Assembly: GCA_039933015.1 (NCBI GenBank)
Contig: JBDTOX010000002.1
Location: 1-27,903, forward strand
Reading direction: 5' to 3'
DNA: 27,903 bases
Source of the DNA: JBDTOX01 sp039933015
GTDB lineage: Bacteria; Pseudomonadota; Gammaproteobacteria; Burkholderiales; Methylophilaceae
Shown: positions 1 through 7,866 of the stretch, one piece after another
Layout of the letters: each line of letters starts with the position of its first letter
How positions within the stretch are numbered: position 1 is the stretch's first letter
The notes under the pieces: generated by a model
Seen by the model: only the letters and a program-made list of their open reading frames with translations
What the model was told of the DNA's origin: nothing
Databases searched by the model: none
Translations under genes and position numbers: made by a program

Positions 1-773
1 GCCAACTGATGCTCGGTAACCGCACGCTGGCGAACCAGATCAGCAATCTGGGCAACCAGATTGGAACTTGTGACTTCGGCCTGATGAACATCAAGAGCGG
101 AAGACACGCCGCCTTGCAGGCGTCGCTTGGTGAGTGCCAGACTTTCTTCACGACTACGCAAGCTATCGCGCGATACAGTAATTTGCGCCTCCAGGCTTCT
201 CAGCAACAGATAGTTGCTTGCCACCAGACTGGATAATGACAAATCAACGGTATCTTTAGCATAGTGCGTGGCCAACGCTTGCGCGCGCGCTGATTCTTTG
301 GCACGGCGCAGCTTGCCCCAGAAGTCGAGTTCAAAAGAAGTGCCAAGCGTAATGTTGTAATTATTACGGATTGGCTTCACGCCGCTAAAAATTGGGGTTG
401 ACCCTAATTGCGTCACACGTGAACGGCTGGCCCTCGAATCAAGATCAATTTGCGGTAGCAGTGCAGCGCCCACCTCACGCATGAACGCATCCGCCTCCTC
501 AACACGTGCCACGGCAAGCTTGATATCCGTGTTGTTTTGCCTGGCCTTGACCACCAGATCATTCAATACAGGATCTTGGTATAGCTCCCACCAGGTAGTG
601 GAGATTTGCGCTGAGGCCTGCTCTTGCGCAACATCCTTCTCGCTGAATTGGGCAGGCACAGTGTTATCCGGGCGTTTATAATCCGGCCCCATTAAAGCAC
701 ACCCTGGCAATAGAGCGGCCACTACTGCCAGATGGACGAGGTTTATTTTTACCAGTCTTGAACGCGGCATCAT
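1..773 (-). CDS. RND efflux outer-membrane factor lipoprotein, NodT/OprM family (3' end cut by window edge)
   Basis: This is the outer-membrane channel of a tripartite drug-efflux pump. Reading the minus strand from 773 gives about 257 codons before the window ends; the family is usually 450-500 residues, so roughly half is present. The start MMPRSRLVKINLVH leads into a hydrophobic stretch ending in LLPGC, a lipoprotein signal with Cys25 as the likely acylated residue. Then come GPDYKRP, a sequence typical of mature NodT-family N-termini, and WWELYQDPVLNDLV, the usual start of the first TolC-type repeat. LDFWGKLRRA and GGVSSALDVHQAE are further hallmarks of the OprM/NodT group. The ATG at 773 overlaps the RND pump stop as ATGA, indicating translational coupling; the next codon is also ATG (770). 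It completes the acrA-acrB-type operon upstream. Confidence 0.93.
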   Translation of the reverse strand, partial: MMPRSRLVKINLVHLAVVAALLPGCALMGPDYKRPDNTVPAQFSEKDVAQEQASAQISTTWWELYQDPVLNDLVVKARQNNTDIKLAVARVEEADAFMREVGAALLPQIDLDSRASRSRVTQLGSTPIFSGVKPIRNNYNITLGTSFELDFWGKLRRAKESARAQALATHYAKDTVDLSLSSLVASNYLLLRSLEAQITVSRDSLRSREESLALTKRRLQGGVSSALDVHQAEVTSSNLVAQIADLVRQRAVTEHQL

Positions 774-3700
774 GCTGATTCCCTTGTTACGTGTGCTGAT
801 GATTCCCCTGCCCGCTTACGTGAGAGCCAGGTAAAGAACAGCGGAATAAATATAGTGGCTAGAAAAGTGGCAAGCACCATACCGCCGATTACGCCAGTAC
901 CCATGGAGCGGCGTGCGGCCGAGCCGGCACCGGTGGCAACCCATAACGGCACTACACCCAGGATAAAGGCCAGGGAGGTCATATTGATCGGCCGGAAACG
1001 TAGGCGCGCGGCTTCAATAGCAGCTTCAGCGACCGGCATGCCCTCATGCATTTTCTGGCTGGCGAATTCAACGATCAGGATCGCATTTTTTGCCGCCAAG
1101 CCGACCAGTGTAATCAGGCCGATCTGGAAGTAAATATCATTGGGCATACCGCGTATCAGAACCGCCAGCAAGGCTCCTGTCAGCGCGAATGGTACGGCCA
1201 TGACAACGGCCAATGGCAAGGCCCATGTTTCAAACTGTGCAGCAAGAATCAGGAACACCATGATGATGGCAAAGCTGAAGGCAAAAATGGCAGCCGAACC
1301 TGTACGTTTTTCCTGATAGGTCTGACCTGTCCAGGCAATTTGGTAGCCCTCCGGTAAATTCTGCGCAGCAATTTTTTCCACCATCTTGATCACGTCGCCT
1401 GAGCTAACACCGGGTGCACCACCGCCTAACACTTTCGCCGACAGCAGACCGTTGTAACGCTCCAGCTGCTCAGCACCCACGATATTGTTAACCTTGCTTA
1501 AGGCTGATAACGGCACCATGGCACCCGAGTTCGAGCGTACATAGACCTTGCCCAAATCCTCTGGCTTCATGCGATATTGCGGTTCAGCTTGCAATTGCAC
1601 GCGATAGGTACGCCCGGACTTATTGAAGTCATTCACGTATAGCGAACCCATGGTGCTTTGCAGTGTGGCGTAGATCTCCGCAACCGGCACCCCTTGCGAG
1701 AGGGCCTTGGCTTCATCCACTTCAACAAACAGTTGCGGCACGGTAGGACGGAAGAACGTGTTGATACCAGCCAGACGCGGCTCCTGCTTCAAGGCGTCGA
1801 TAAAATTATTCACGACACCTGACAATCGCATGGGATTAGAATCACCGCGACTCTGCACATAGAGCTCAAAGCCGCCGGAACTACCCAGACCGCGAATCGC
1901 GGGCGGGTTGAAGGCAATCGCCATCCCGTCAGGCTGCATCATGCCGATACCAAACAGTTTTTTAACAATGTCCTCAGCAGTCGTCTTGCGTTTATCCCAA
2001 TCAGTCAATTTCACAAACATGGTTGCGGCACTGGTTTTATTGCCGCCTCCGATCAGGTCAAAACCATTCACGGCGAACTCAAACGCGACTGCCGGATCTT
2101 TGGCAATGGCTGCACGCACAGCTTCCGTGGTTTTAGATGTACGGCCAAGCGTGGCGCCATCCGGCATTATCACCGCGGTTATTACATAGCCTTGATCTTC
2201 AGGCGGGACAAAACTGCTGGGCACCTTATGAATAAGGTAGGCAGCCGCAGCAATAATGATCGCGAATACCAGGGTGCCAATAATGGCATGGCGCAAAGTG
2301 AGGCCCACTATTTTTATATAGACGTTGGTCATGCAGGTAAAGGCGCGGTTAAACGGCCGGAAGAATGCCGACTCCTTATGCACAGGTTTAAGCAAAATGG
2401 CGCACAACGCAGGCGTTAGTGTCAAGGCAACCACGCCGGAGATCACAACCGCTACCGCCACTGTCACGGCAAACTGACGATACAACTGACCTGCGATACC
2501 CCCAAGGAAGGCCACCGGTATAAATACTGCGCACAGTACCAATACAATGGCGATGATCGCCGCAGAGACCTGCTGCATGGACTTGATCGCGGCATTAAGC
2601 GGCGAAAGCTTTTCTTCCGCCATCAAGCGCTCGACATTCTCCAGCACCACAATCGCGTCATCCACAACGATACCTATGGATAGCACCATGGCGAAAAGTG
2701 TCAGCGTATTGATGGAAAAACCGAAAAGCCATAAACCGGCAAAAGTGCCCACCAGGGAAATAGGCACCGCAACAAGCGGAATCAGCGTTGCACGCCAGCT
2801 TTGCAAGAAGAGGAATACCACCAGCACCACCAGAATCATGGCTTCGCCCAAGGTTTTAACAACCTCCTTAATCGAGGCTTTTACGAAATCACTGGTGTCA
2901 TACGGTACCTGATACTCTACGCCTGCCGGGAAACGCGTTTTTAGCTCATCCATCTTGGCTTTGATGGCATTCGCCGTATCCAGCGCATTGGCGCCAGACT
3001 GCAAGAAGATAGGTATACCGACGCCAGGTATGCCATTTATTGTGGTACGCACGTTATAGTTTTGTGAACCAAGCTCAATACGGGCAACGTCTTTAAGATA
3101 CAAGACGCCGCGCGGGCCATTTGCACGCAAGATAATATTGCCGAACTGGCTGGGGTCAAGCAGACGGCCCTTGGCGGTAACGGTGTACACCAGCTGCTGA
3201 TCGGCTGGCGCCGGGTCCTGGCCTATCTTGCCGGCAGCATACTGGGCGTTTTGCGCCTGGATGGCACTAGCGATATCTGTAGTGGTAACGCCCAGCTGCG
3301 CCATGCGATCCGGACGCAGCCAGATACGCATGGAGTAATCCTGCGCGCCAAAAATGGTCGCATCGCCAACCCCCGGAATGCGCTTAATTTCATCCAGCAC
3401 ATTGAGCGTGGCGTAATTGCTCAGATATAACGGGTCATATTTCTTATCCTTGGAGACCAGCATCACCACCAGCAAAATGTCGTTGGAACGCTTTTGCACG
3501 ACCAGGCCGGTGCGCCGTACCTCATCCGGCAAGCGCGGCAGGGCAATATTGACGCGATTGCTGACGTTAAAGGTAGCCTGATTAACATCTGTGCCAACCT
3601 CAAAAGTCGCAGTAATGGTCAGCGTGCCACTGGAATCCGCACTTGAGTTGAAATACAGCAGGCCTTCAACGCCACTCAATTGCTCTTCAATAGGCGCTGC

Positions 3701-3883
3701 GACGGTTTTAGCCAGGGTTTCTGCACTTGCGCCAGGATAAGTTGCGGTAATGATTACCGTGGGCGGCGCGATCTGCGGATACTGCGCAATTGGCAGCTTC
3801 ATCGAGGCAGCAAGGCCAGCTAGGACAATAATGATGGACAGTACCGAAGCAAAAATCGGCCGTGTAATAAAGAATCTCGTCAT
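770..3883 (-). CDS. acrB: RND multidrug efflux pump, inner-membrane subunit (AcrB/MexB, HAE1 family)
   Basis: This is the proton-driven pump that captures drugs and other amphiphiles from the periplasm and inner membrane and passes them to an outer-membrane channel. The 1037 residues match the family's length (AcrB is about 1049). The N-terminus MTRFFITRPIFASVLSIII is the classic first transmembrane helix. The proton-relay residues are visible: Asp408-Asp409 in GIVVDDAIVVLENV (TM4) and Lys932 in GLAAKNAILIVEF (TM10). Two large periplasmic loops lie at about 30-335 and 560-865, and PEDQGY follows TM7. The gene sits 12 bp after the acrA-like gene and overlaps the outer-membrane factor gene by ATGA, so the three are surely one operon. 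Exact substrates cannot be told from sequence; HAE1 members usually have wide hydrophobic-drug specificity. Confidence 0.97.
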   Translation of the reverse strand: MTRFFITRPIFASVLSIIIVLAGLAASMKLPIAQYPQIAPPTVIITATYPGASAETLAKTVAAPIEEQLSGVEGLLYFNSSADSSGTLTITATFEVGTDVNQATFNVSNRVNIALPRLPDEVRRTGLVVQKRSNDILLVVMLVSKDKKYDPLYLSNYATLNVLDEIKRIPGVGDATIFGAQDYSMRIWLRPDRMAQLGVTTTDIASAIQAQNAQYAAGKIGQDPAPADQQLVYTVTAKGRLLDPSQFGNIILRANGPRGVLYLKDVARIELGSQNYNVRTTINGIPGVGIPIFLQSGANALDTANAIKAKMDELKTRFPAGVEYQVPYDTSDFVKASIKEVVKTLGEAMILVVLVVFLFLQSWRATLIPLVAVPISLVGTFAGLWLFGFSINTLTLFAMVLSIGIVVDDAIVVLENVERLMAEEKLSPLNAAIKSMQQVSAAIIAIVLVLCAVFIPVAFLGGIAGQLYRQFAVTVAVAVVISGVVALTLTPALCAILLKPVHKESAFFRPFNRAFTCMTNVYIKIVGLTLRHAIIGTLVFAIIIAAAAYLIHKVPSSFVPPEDQGYVITAVIMPDGATLGRTSKTTEAVRAAIAKDPAVAFEFAVNGFDLIGGGNKTSAATMFVKLTDWDKRKTTAEDIVKKLFGIGMMQPDGMAIAFNPPAIRGLGSSGGFELYVQSRGDSNPMRLSGVVNNFIDALKQEPRLAGINTFFRPTVPQLFVEVDEAKALSQGVPVAEIYATLQSTMGSLYVNDFNKSGRTYRVQLQAEPQYRMKPEDLGKVYVRSNSGAMVPLSALSKVNNIVGAEQLERYNGLLSAKVLGGGAPGVSSGDVIKMVEKIAAQNLPEGYQIAWTGQTYQEKRTGSAAIFAFSFAIIMVFLILAAQFETWALPLAVVMAVPFALTGALLAVLIRGMPNDIYFQIGLITLVGLAAKNAILIVEFASQKMHEGMPVAEAAIEAARLRFRPINMTSLAFILGVVPLWVATGAGSAARRSMGTGVIGGMVLATFLATIFIPLFFTWLSRKRAGESSAHVTRESA

Positions 3884-3895
3884 GATGATGCTCGC

Positions 3896-5107
3896 TTATG
3901 CTAGCCGCAAGGCTTGAGGCTGAGCGGCAGACTTGGCCGGTGCGGCTTTAGGCGCTGCAGGGGGTTCACCTAGCGCGTGCGGCGATACCGGAGCCCCTGG
4001 GCGAACCTTGATGATGTTATCAACAATCACCTTCTCACCCGCCTGGAGGCCTCCCAGGATCACCCAGTCCTTACCAGCCCACTCACCTGTAGTCACCGGG
4101 CGTACCGTGGCCTCATTCTTGTCACTGACGACATAAACAAACTTGCCTTGGTCAGAAGTCAACACCGCAATCTGCGGCAGCAAGAAAACACCATCACGCT
4201 TGCCTGTAGTGACGCGTACACGCACGAATTGGCCCGGCAGCAGGCGTCGGTCGGCGTTGTCGAAAGTGGCACGCAGCTGCTGCGTGCCCAGCGTCGGGTC
4301 AATCTGGCTGGCCGCAAAATTCAGCTTTCCTTTTTGCGTGTATTCCGAGCCATCGGGCAAAATCAAAGAAACTTGCTGCACATTCTGTTCGCTTAGATGT
4401 CCGCCCAGCTGAGCCAATTCATTATCAGAAAGGCTGAAGCGCACCCATATCGGTGATAACTGAACAATGCTGGTAAGCAGGCTGGTATTAGCAGCGACCA
4501 AAGCGCCTTCCGAGAACTGGAAACGCCCGGAAACACCACTGACTGGTGCCGTCACGGTGGTATAGGAAAGATTAAGTTCAGCCTCTCGCACATTGGCTTC
4601 AGACTGCTGCAATGCAGCGCTTGCCGTGGCATTGTCAGTCACCGAATTATCGTATTCACGCTCGCTGATGGATTGTGTAGACAACAAGTCTTTTAAGCGC
4701 GCTTCCTCGCGCCTGGTTTGTGCCAGGCGCGCCTTTTGCTGTGCAAGTTGCGCACGTGCTTGGGACAAGGCAATCTGGTATGGCACGGGATCAATCAGGA
4801 ACATAGCCTGGCCAACTTTTACCGCTGCGCCCTCTTCATACAAGCGTTTGAGCAGAATGCCACCAACACGTGGGCGGATTTCAACTTCTTTAGCGCCTTC
4901 AGTCTGCGCTACGGCATCAGTACTAATTGGTACACTAGTAGGCTCTAGCGTGATTACGCTGACAGGCAAGGCCATACCACCTGGAGGTGCAGCAGTCGGG
5001 GGGTCACTTTTGGCACAAGCAGCTAGAGCGAGGCTGGCAATTAGTGCAATGACGACAATTTGACGAGAATTGCTCAAATTGTTTCTGTTAAATCTGAGGG
5101 TTGCCAT
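3896..5107 (-). CDS. acrA: RND efflux periplasmic adaptor (membrane-fusion lipoprotein, AcrA/MexA family)
   Basis: This periplasmic adaptor links the RND pump to the outer-membrane channel. It is 403 residues, normal for AcrA/MexA. The signal peptide ends in SLALAAC, placing the lipidated cysteine at residue 31. Mature features in order are the beta-barrel start VEIRPRVGGILLKRLYEEG, the lipoyl half-motif GAAVKVGQAMFLIDPVPYQ, a coiled-coil hairpin of about 60 residues rich in Q, A and R, the second lipoyl half TVTAPVSGVSGRFQFSEGA, and a C-terminal tail rich in Ala, Pro and Lys. It is the first gene of the pump operon. GGAG lies six bases before the ATG. The promoter and AcrR-like operators between this gene and the divergent TetR gene indicate local repression. 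Confidence 0.96.
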   Translation of the reverse strand: MATLRFNRNNLSNSRQIVVIALIASLALAACAKSDPPTAAPPGGMALPVSVITLEPTSVPISTDAVAQTEGAKEVEIRPRVGGILLKRLYEEGAAVKVGQAMFLIDPVPYQIALSQARAQLAQQKARLAQTRREEARLKDLLSTQSISEREYDNSVTDNATASAALQQSEANVREAELNLSYTTVTAPVSGVSGRFQFSEGALVAANTSLLTSIVQLSPIWVRFSLSDNELAQLGGHLSEQNVQQVSLILPDGSEYTQKGKLNFAASQIDPTLGTQQLRATFDNADRRLLPGQFVRVRVTTGKRDGVFLLPQIAVLTSDQGKFVYVVSDKNEATVRPVTTGEWAGKDWVILGGLQAGEKVIVDNIIKVRPGAPVSPHALGEPPAAPKAAPAKSAAQPQALRLA

Positions 5108-5142
5108 CTATAACTCCATGTCTGATATACAAAATAGCTTGC

Positions 5143-5164
5143 TTACATTCTTATTTGTATGTAA
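5143..5164. promoter_or_regulatory. second AcrR-type palindrome near the transcription start
   Basis: The stretch begins TTACATTC and ends TTTGTATGTAA; its arms pair at 8 of 11 positions and share the TTACAT/ATGTAA ends with operator 1. It lies just downstream of the -10 on the pump side, around the expected start site. The centre-to-centre distance from operator 1 is about 27 bp (or about 25 bp if operator 1 is taken as the 24-bp box). A second low-affinity repressor site is my inference from sequence similarity alone. Confidence 0.45.
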
Positions 5165-5192
5165 ATTATATACAAACATGAATGTATGTAAA
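5165..5192 (-). promoter_or_regulatory. sigma70 promoter of the efflux operon
   Basis: On the minus strand, TTTACA (5192-5187) and TATAAT (5170-5165) are separated by 16 bp. The -10 is a perfect consensus match and the -35 matches at five of six positions. Transcription would start near 5158, about 50 bases before the adaptor-gene ATG at 5107. The spacer is almost exactly the AcrR-like palindrome, a classic arrangement for repression by promoter occlusion. Seen in sequence; not experimentally supported. Confidence 0.75.
5167..5190. promoter_or_regulatory. AcrR-like operator 1 (inside the promoter spacer)
   Basis: The core TACAAACATG/AATGTATGTA (5171-5190) is an imperfect palindrome matching at 8 of 10 paired positions. 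Aligned over 24 bp (5167-5190), it agrees with the E. coli AcrR operator, as I recall that sequence, at about 19-20 positions. The right half ATGAATGTATGTA is identical. The site lies between the -35 and -10 of the pump promoter and 28 bp upstream of the repressor gene's ATG, so one bound dimer pair could control both genes. Confidence 0.7.
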
Positions 5193-5218
5193 CAGAAATA
5201 TGAAGGACTACACATTTT

Positions 5219-5836
5219 ATGGTTCGTAAAACCAAAGAAGATGCCCAATTAACCCGCCTGCAAATTATTGATGCAGCACGCGAAGTATTTTTGGCACGTG
5301 GCGTTAGCCGTACTACCATGGAGCATATCGCCACCCAGGCTGGCGTAACGCGCGGCGCTATCTATTGGCACTTCAGCAACAAAACCGAATTATTTCAAGC
5401 CATGCGCGAGCAGGTTTTTCTACCACTCATTGATCGTATGGATGATACGCTCCTTGTTGAAGGGACCCAAGATCCACTAACCTGCATTGAACGTTTTCTG
5501 TGCGGCAGCATACAGACGTTGAATGAAAGTATTACGACACGCCAAACCTATGAAATCATGATGACTAAGTGTGAATACGTAGAAGAATTTGCCATAGTCT
5601 TGCAACAAACACTATCCAATTGTTCAAGCATCAATGAAAAAGTACGTCTGGTTTATGAGCGTGCTAAAGCACTGGGACAATTACACCCATCCCATGAACC
5701 GGCCCAACTGGCTATGGATACCCATTTATTTTTCATCGGCTTGCTTAATATGTGGGTGAAAGATACTGAAGGTAACCGATTCCGTCATCAGGCAATTGAG
5801 TTGATCAAAGCGCATATGAGCTTGCGGCGGCGGTAA
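5219..5836 (+). CDS. acrR: TetR-family repressor of the efflux operon (AcrR/TtgR type)
   Basis: This is a 205-residue DNA-binding repressor. The N-terminal HTH matches the AcrR/TtgR/MexZ group: ILDAA-like IIDAAREVFLARGVSRTTM, then IATQAGVTRGAIYWHFSNKT with the recognition helix at about residues 43-52. The rest (about 70-200) is an all-helical ligand-binding and dimerisation domain, with the conserved region around RQTYEIMMTKCEYVEEF. GAAGGA lies 11 bases before the ATG, fixing the start. The gene is divergent from the pump operon, with the operator palindromes between them, so it most likely represses acrAB and itself and is released by pump substrates. The ligand is unknown. The name acrR is by family and context; ttgR or mexR-like names would serve equally. 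Confidence 0.93.
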   Translation: MVRKTKEDAQLTRLQIIDAAREVFLARGVSRTTMEHIATQAGVTRGAIYWHFSNKTELFQAMREQVFLPLIDRMDDTLLVEGTQDPLTCIERFLCGSIQTLNESITTRQTYEIMMTKCEYVEEFAIVLQQTLSNCSSINEKVRLVYERAKALGQLHPSHEPAQLAMDTHLFFIGLLNMWVKDTEGNRFRHQAIELIKAHMSLRRR

Positions 5837-5879
5837 GCGTACTTTTTTGTTTTATCCAAGTTAGTTACTGATACCAAAC

Positions 5880-5908
5880 TTGTGGCGCGTGCCTCATATC
5901 GCTATCAT
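5880..5908 (+). promoter_or_regulatory. possible promoter before the 116-codon ORF
   Basis: TTGTGG (5880-5885) and TATCAT (5903-5908) are 17 bp apart; the -10 matches consensus at five of six positions, while the -35 is only fair. A start near 5914-5916 would leave about 10 bases before the ATG at 5926, a very short leader without a Shine-Dalgarno sequence. Weak evidence, from sequence only. Confidence 0.3.
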
Positions 5909-5909
5909 G

Positions 5910-5932
5910 CCGCCATAGATGTTTTATGGCGG
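5910..5932 (+). other. perfect 8-bp hairpin enclosing a start codon
   Basis: CCGCCATA (5910-5917) pairs perfectly with TATGGCGG (5925-5932) around a 7-base loop, GATGTTT. The ATG of the downstream ORF (5926-5928) is part of the right arm. The following bases are GGAAACG, not a T run, so this is not a convincing terminator for the repressor gene 74 bases upstream. It may hide the start codon, or be a regulator or recognition site. Confidence 0.5.
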
Positions 5933-6276
5933 GAAACGTGGACATTCATACTGGCGAAATCTACGGTAAACAAACGGCAAGCAAGTTTGTGATGTATAAC
6001 GTACTTAAGGTAAGCAAAGACGTTATTACTCTGCAAAATATCGATAATCCACTTAGCCTTTTCGAGACAACTGCAAAGAAGCTGCAATCTTCAGGTTATA
6101 TGCGCGTCAGCCAGACGCCTTACATCAGCACAGAGGCCAGCACATCAAAGCGTCGCAAGGCAGCCCGCAAACCCAATCGCTGCCCTTACACCATGGATTT
6201 TATTGAGGAGCGCGCTGATTGCCAGCGCCCTGCCCCGGTCATGCCTGATTTATTCAACAAGGCAGACATTGTCTAA
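5926..6276 (+). CDS. hypothetical protein, 116 aa
   Basis: I do not recognise this protein. It would be soluble and basic, with no signal peptide or membrane helix. The first two thirds look like a compact folded domain (TGEIYGKQTASKFVMYNVLK, then VSKDVITLQNIDNPLSLFET), with alternating hydrophobic residues suggesting beta strands. A Lys/Arg-rich linker (STSKRRKAARKPNR) follows, then a short tail with YTMDFIEER. Codon use resembles neighbouring genes, which supports real coding. Against it, there is no ribosome binding site, and the ATG sits in a hairpin stem. No other in-frame ATG lies between the acrR stop and this one; the frame is open upstream with only a TTG at 5845. It ends 12 bp from the convergent rimO stop. 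If it is not a gene, the 452 bp between acrR and rimO would be empty. Confidence 0.55.
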   Translation: MAGNVDIHTGEIYGKQTASKFVMYNVLKVSKDVITLQNIDNPLSLFETTAKKLQSSGYMRVSQTPYISTEASTSKRRKAARKPNRCPYTMDFIEERADCQRPAPVMPDLFNKADIV

Positions 6277-6288
6277 CAAGAAAATACC

Positions 6289-7617
6289 TTAATTGTTGCT
6301 ATCGGGCGGTGAAGCCCACAGATCATGACCATCCGACTTTACAATCTGCGCTTCAACCAGATCACCCGGCACCAAGCCATCAGCGCCTGACAGATAAACG
6401 ACACCATCAATTTCCGGGGCATCAGCGCTAGTACGTCCCACAGCTTCATCACCTTCTACCTCATCAACCAGGACCATTTCAACCCGGCCAATTTTCTTGG
6501 CCAATTTCTCGGCACTAATCGCTTCCTGCACTTCCATAAAACGAGCCAGACGCTCTTGTTTTAGCTCCTCCGGCACGGGATCAGCCAGACTATTTGCAGC
6601 TGCGCCATCTACTGCCGAATAGGCAAAACAACCTACGCGGTCTAACTGCGCTTCACGGAGGAAGTCCAGCAGCATTTCAAAGTCATCGTCAGTTTCACCG
6701 GGGAAACCAGTAATAAACGTGCTGCGGATAGTGATCTCCGGGCAGACATCGCGCCATGCGTTGATGCGTGCTAGGTTATTCTCACTGCTGGCTGGCCGCT
6801 TCATGGCTTTGAGTATGCGGGGGCTAGCATGCTGGAATGGCACATCCAGATACGGCAGTATCAGGCCATCTGCCATAAGCGGGATTACCTCATCCACATG
6901 CGGATAAGGATAAACATAGTGCAGTCGTATCCATACGCCAAGCTCGCTCAACGATTTAGCAAGCTCCGTCATTCGCGTTTTCACCGGGCGACCATTCCAG
7001 AAGCCGCTACGATATTTAACATCTACACCATAGGCGCTGGTGTCTTGTGAGATCACAAGAATTTCTGAAACACCTGCCTTAACCAGATTTTCTGCTTCAT
7101 TCAACACCTCACCAATCGAACGGCTAACTAAATCGCCGCGCATGGACGGGATGATACAGAAACTGCAACGATGATTACAGCCTTCTGAAATCTTGAGGTA
7201 GGCGTAATGATTAGGCGTCAAACGTATGCCTTGTGGTGGCACCAGGTCAGTGTATGGGTCATGCGGCTTGGGCAAATTGGCATGCACTGCAGTCATTACT
7301 TCTTCTAGCGCATGCGGGCCGGTGACAGCCAGTACGCTAGGGTGCGCGTTCTGTACTACCCCGCTTTTAGCACCCAGGCAGCCTGTAACAATAACTTTAC
7401 CATTTTTGGCGATGGCTTCGCCTATGGCATCGAGCGATTCTTCAACGGCGCTGTCAATAAAGCCGCAGGTATTGACGATAACAAGGTTGGCATCTTCATA
7501 GCTGCCTGAAATTTCGTAGCCTTCAGCGCGCAGTTGAGTAAGAATACGTTCAGCATCCGACCCTGCTTTAGGACAACCGAGGGAAACGAAACCGACTTTT
7601 GGAATTGATTGGCTCAT
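6289..7617 (-). CDS. rimO: ribosomal protein S12 methylthiotransferase RimO
   Basis: This radical-SAM enzyme adds a methylthio group to the conserved aspartate of ribosomal protein S12. The 442 residues match the family. The N-terminal MTTase domain carries the cluster cysteines Cys15 (VSLGCPK), Cys51 (NTCGF) and Cys80 (VTGCLG). The radical-SAM domain has CNHRCSFC with Cys147, Cys151 and Cys154, followed by IIPSMRG. A C-terminal TRAM domain spans about 373-437. The SLGCPK start and the IIPSMRGDLVSR stretch favour RimO over the related MiaB. The gene is monocistronic: it converges with the 116-codon ORF and its start is only 15 bp from a divergent small membrane-protein gene. No clear Shine-Dalgarno sequence precedes the ATG. 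Confidence 0.97.
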   Translation of the reverse strand: MSQSIPKVGFVSLGCPKAGSDAERILTQLRAEGYEISGSYEDANLVIVNTCGFIDSAVEESLDAIGEAIAKNGKVIVTGCLGAKSGVVQNAHPSVLAVTGPHALEEVMTAVHANLPKPHDPYTDLVPPQGIRLTPNHYAYLKISEGCNHRCSFCIIPSMRGDLVSRSIGEVLNEAENLVKAGVSEILVISQDTSAYGVDVKYRSGFWNGRPVKTRMTELAKSLSELGVWIRLHYVYPYPHVDEVIPLMADGLILPYLDVPFQHASPRILKAMKRPASSENNLARINAWRDVCPEITIRSTFITGFPGETDDDFEMLLDFLREAQLDRVGCFAYSAVDGAAANSLADPVPEELKQERLARFMEVQEAISAEKLAKKIGRVEMVLVDEVEGDEAVGRTSADAPEIDGVVYLSGADGLVPGDLVEAQIVKSDGHDLWASPPDSNN

Positions 7618-7632
7618 AATTAAACTTTTGAT

Positions 7633-7866
7633 ATGTATATAATTGCGATCGCTTGGCTTTACGTCACTCTATTAATGGCAGCGACAGAAAACAGTATTAC
7701 TGCTGGTGTGCTGACTTTTGTATTTTACGGTCTGTTACCTTGTGCCCTCTTTATCTGGCTGATTGGTACGCCCCAACGTCGGCGCAACAAGTTGGCCAGG
7801 CAAATCCAGGCATCAGTCGAGGAACCATTTAGTCAACCAGATCGAGCTGATACCAAGCGCGATTAA
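7633..7866 (+). CDS. small two-helix membrane protein, 77 aa, conserved hypothetical
   Basis: This small hydrophobic protein has two predicted membrane helices, about residues 1-17 (MYIIAIAWLYVTLLMAA) and 24-45 (GVLTFVFYGLLPCALFIWLI), followed by GTPQRRRNK and a polar tail. The positive cluster after helix 2 suggests both ends face the cytoplasm. I recall similar short proteins with the helix-GTPxRRR pattern in other betaproteobacteria, with no function assigned. The start lies 15 bp from the divergent rimO start, with no visible Shine-Dalgarno; an internal ATG at 7675 would remove the first helix. The last 54 bp overlap the convergent ZIP-transporter gene in antisense. The protein is probably real, but its role is unknown. 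Confidence 0.7.
   Translation: MYIIAIAWLYVTLLMAATENSITAGVLTFVFYGLLPCALFIWLIGTPQRRRNKLARQIQASVEEPFSQPDRADTKRD

Noticed and set aside
2547..2912. Long plus-strand open frames opposite acrB and other minus-strand genes
   Set aside because: They are antisense shadows of well-recognised genes, with no ribosome sites or protein family features.
5910..5932. The hairpin as an intrinsic terminator of the TetR gene
   Set aside because: The stem is good, but the following bases are GGAAACG with no T run.
7645..7652. GCGATCGC palindrome as a special repeat (HIP1-like)
   Set aside because: I noticed only this copy, inside a coding region; there is no sign of repetition.
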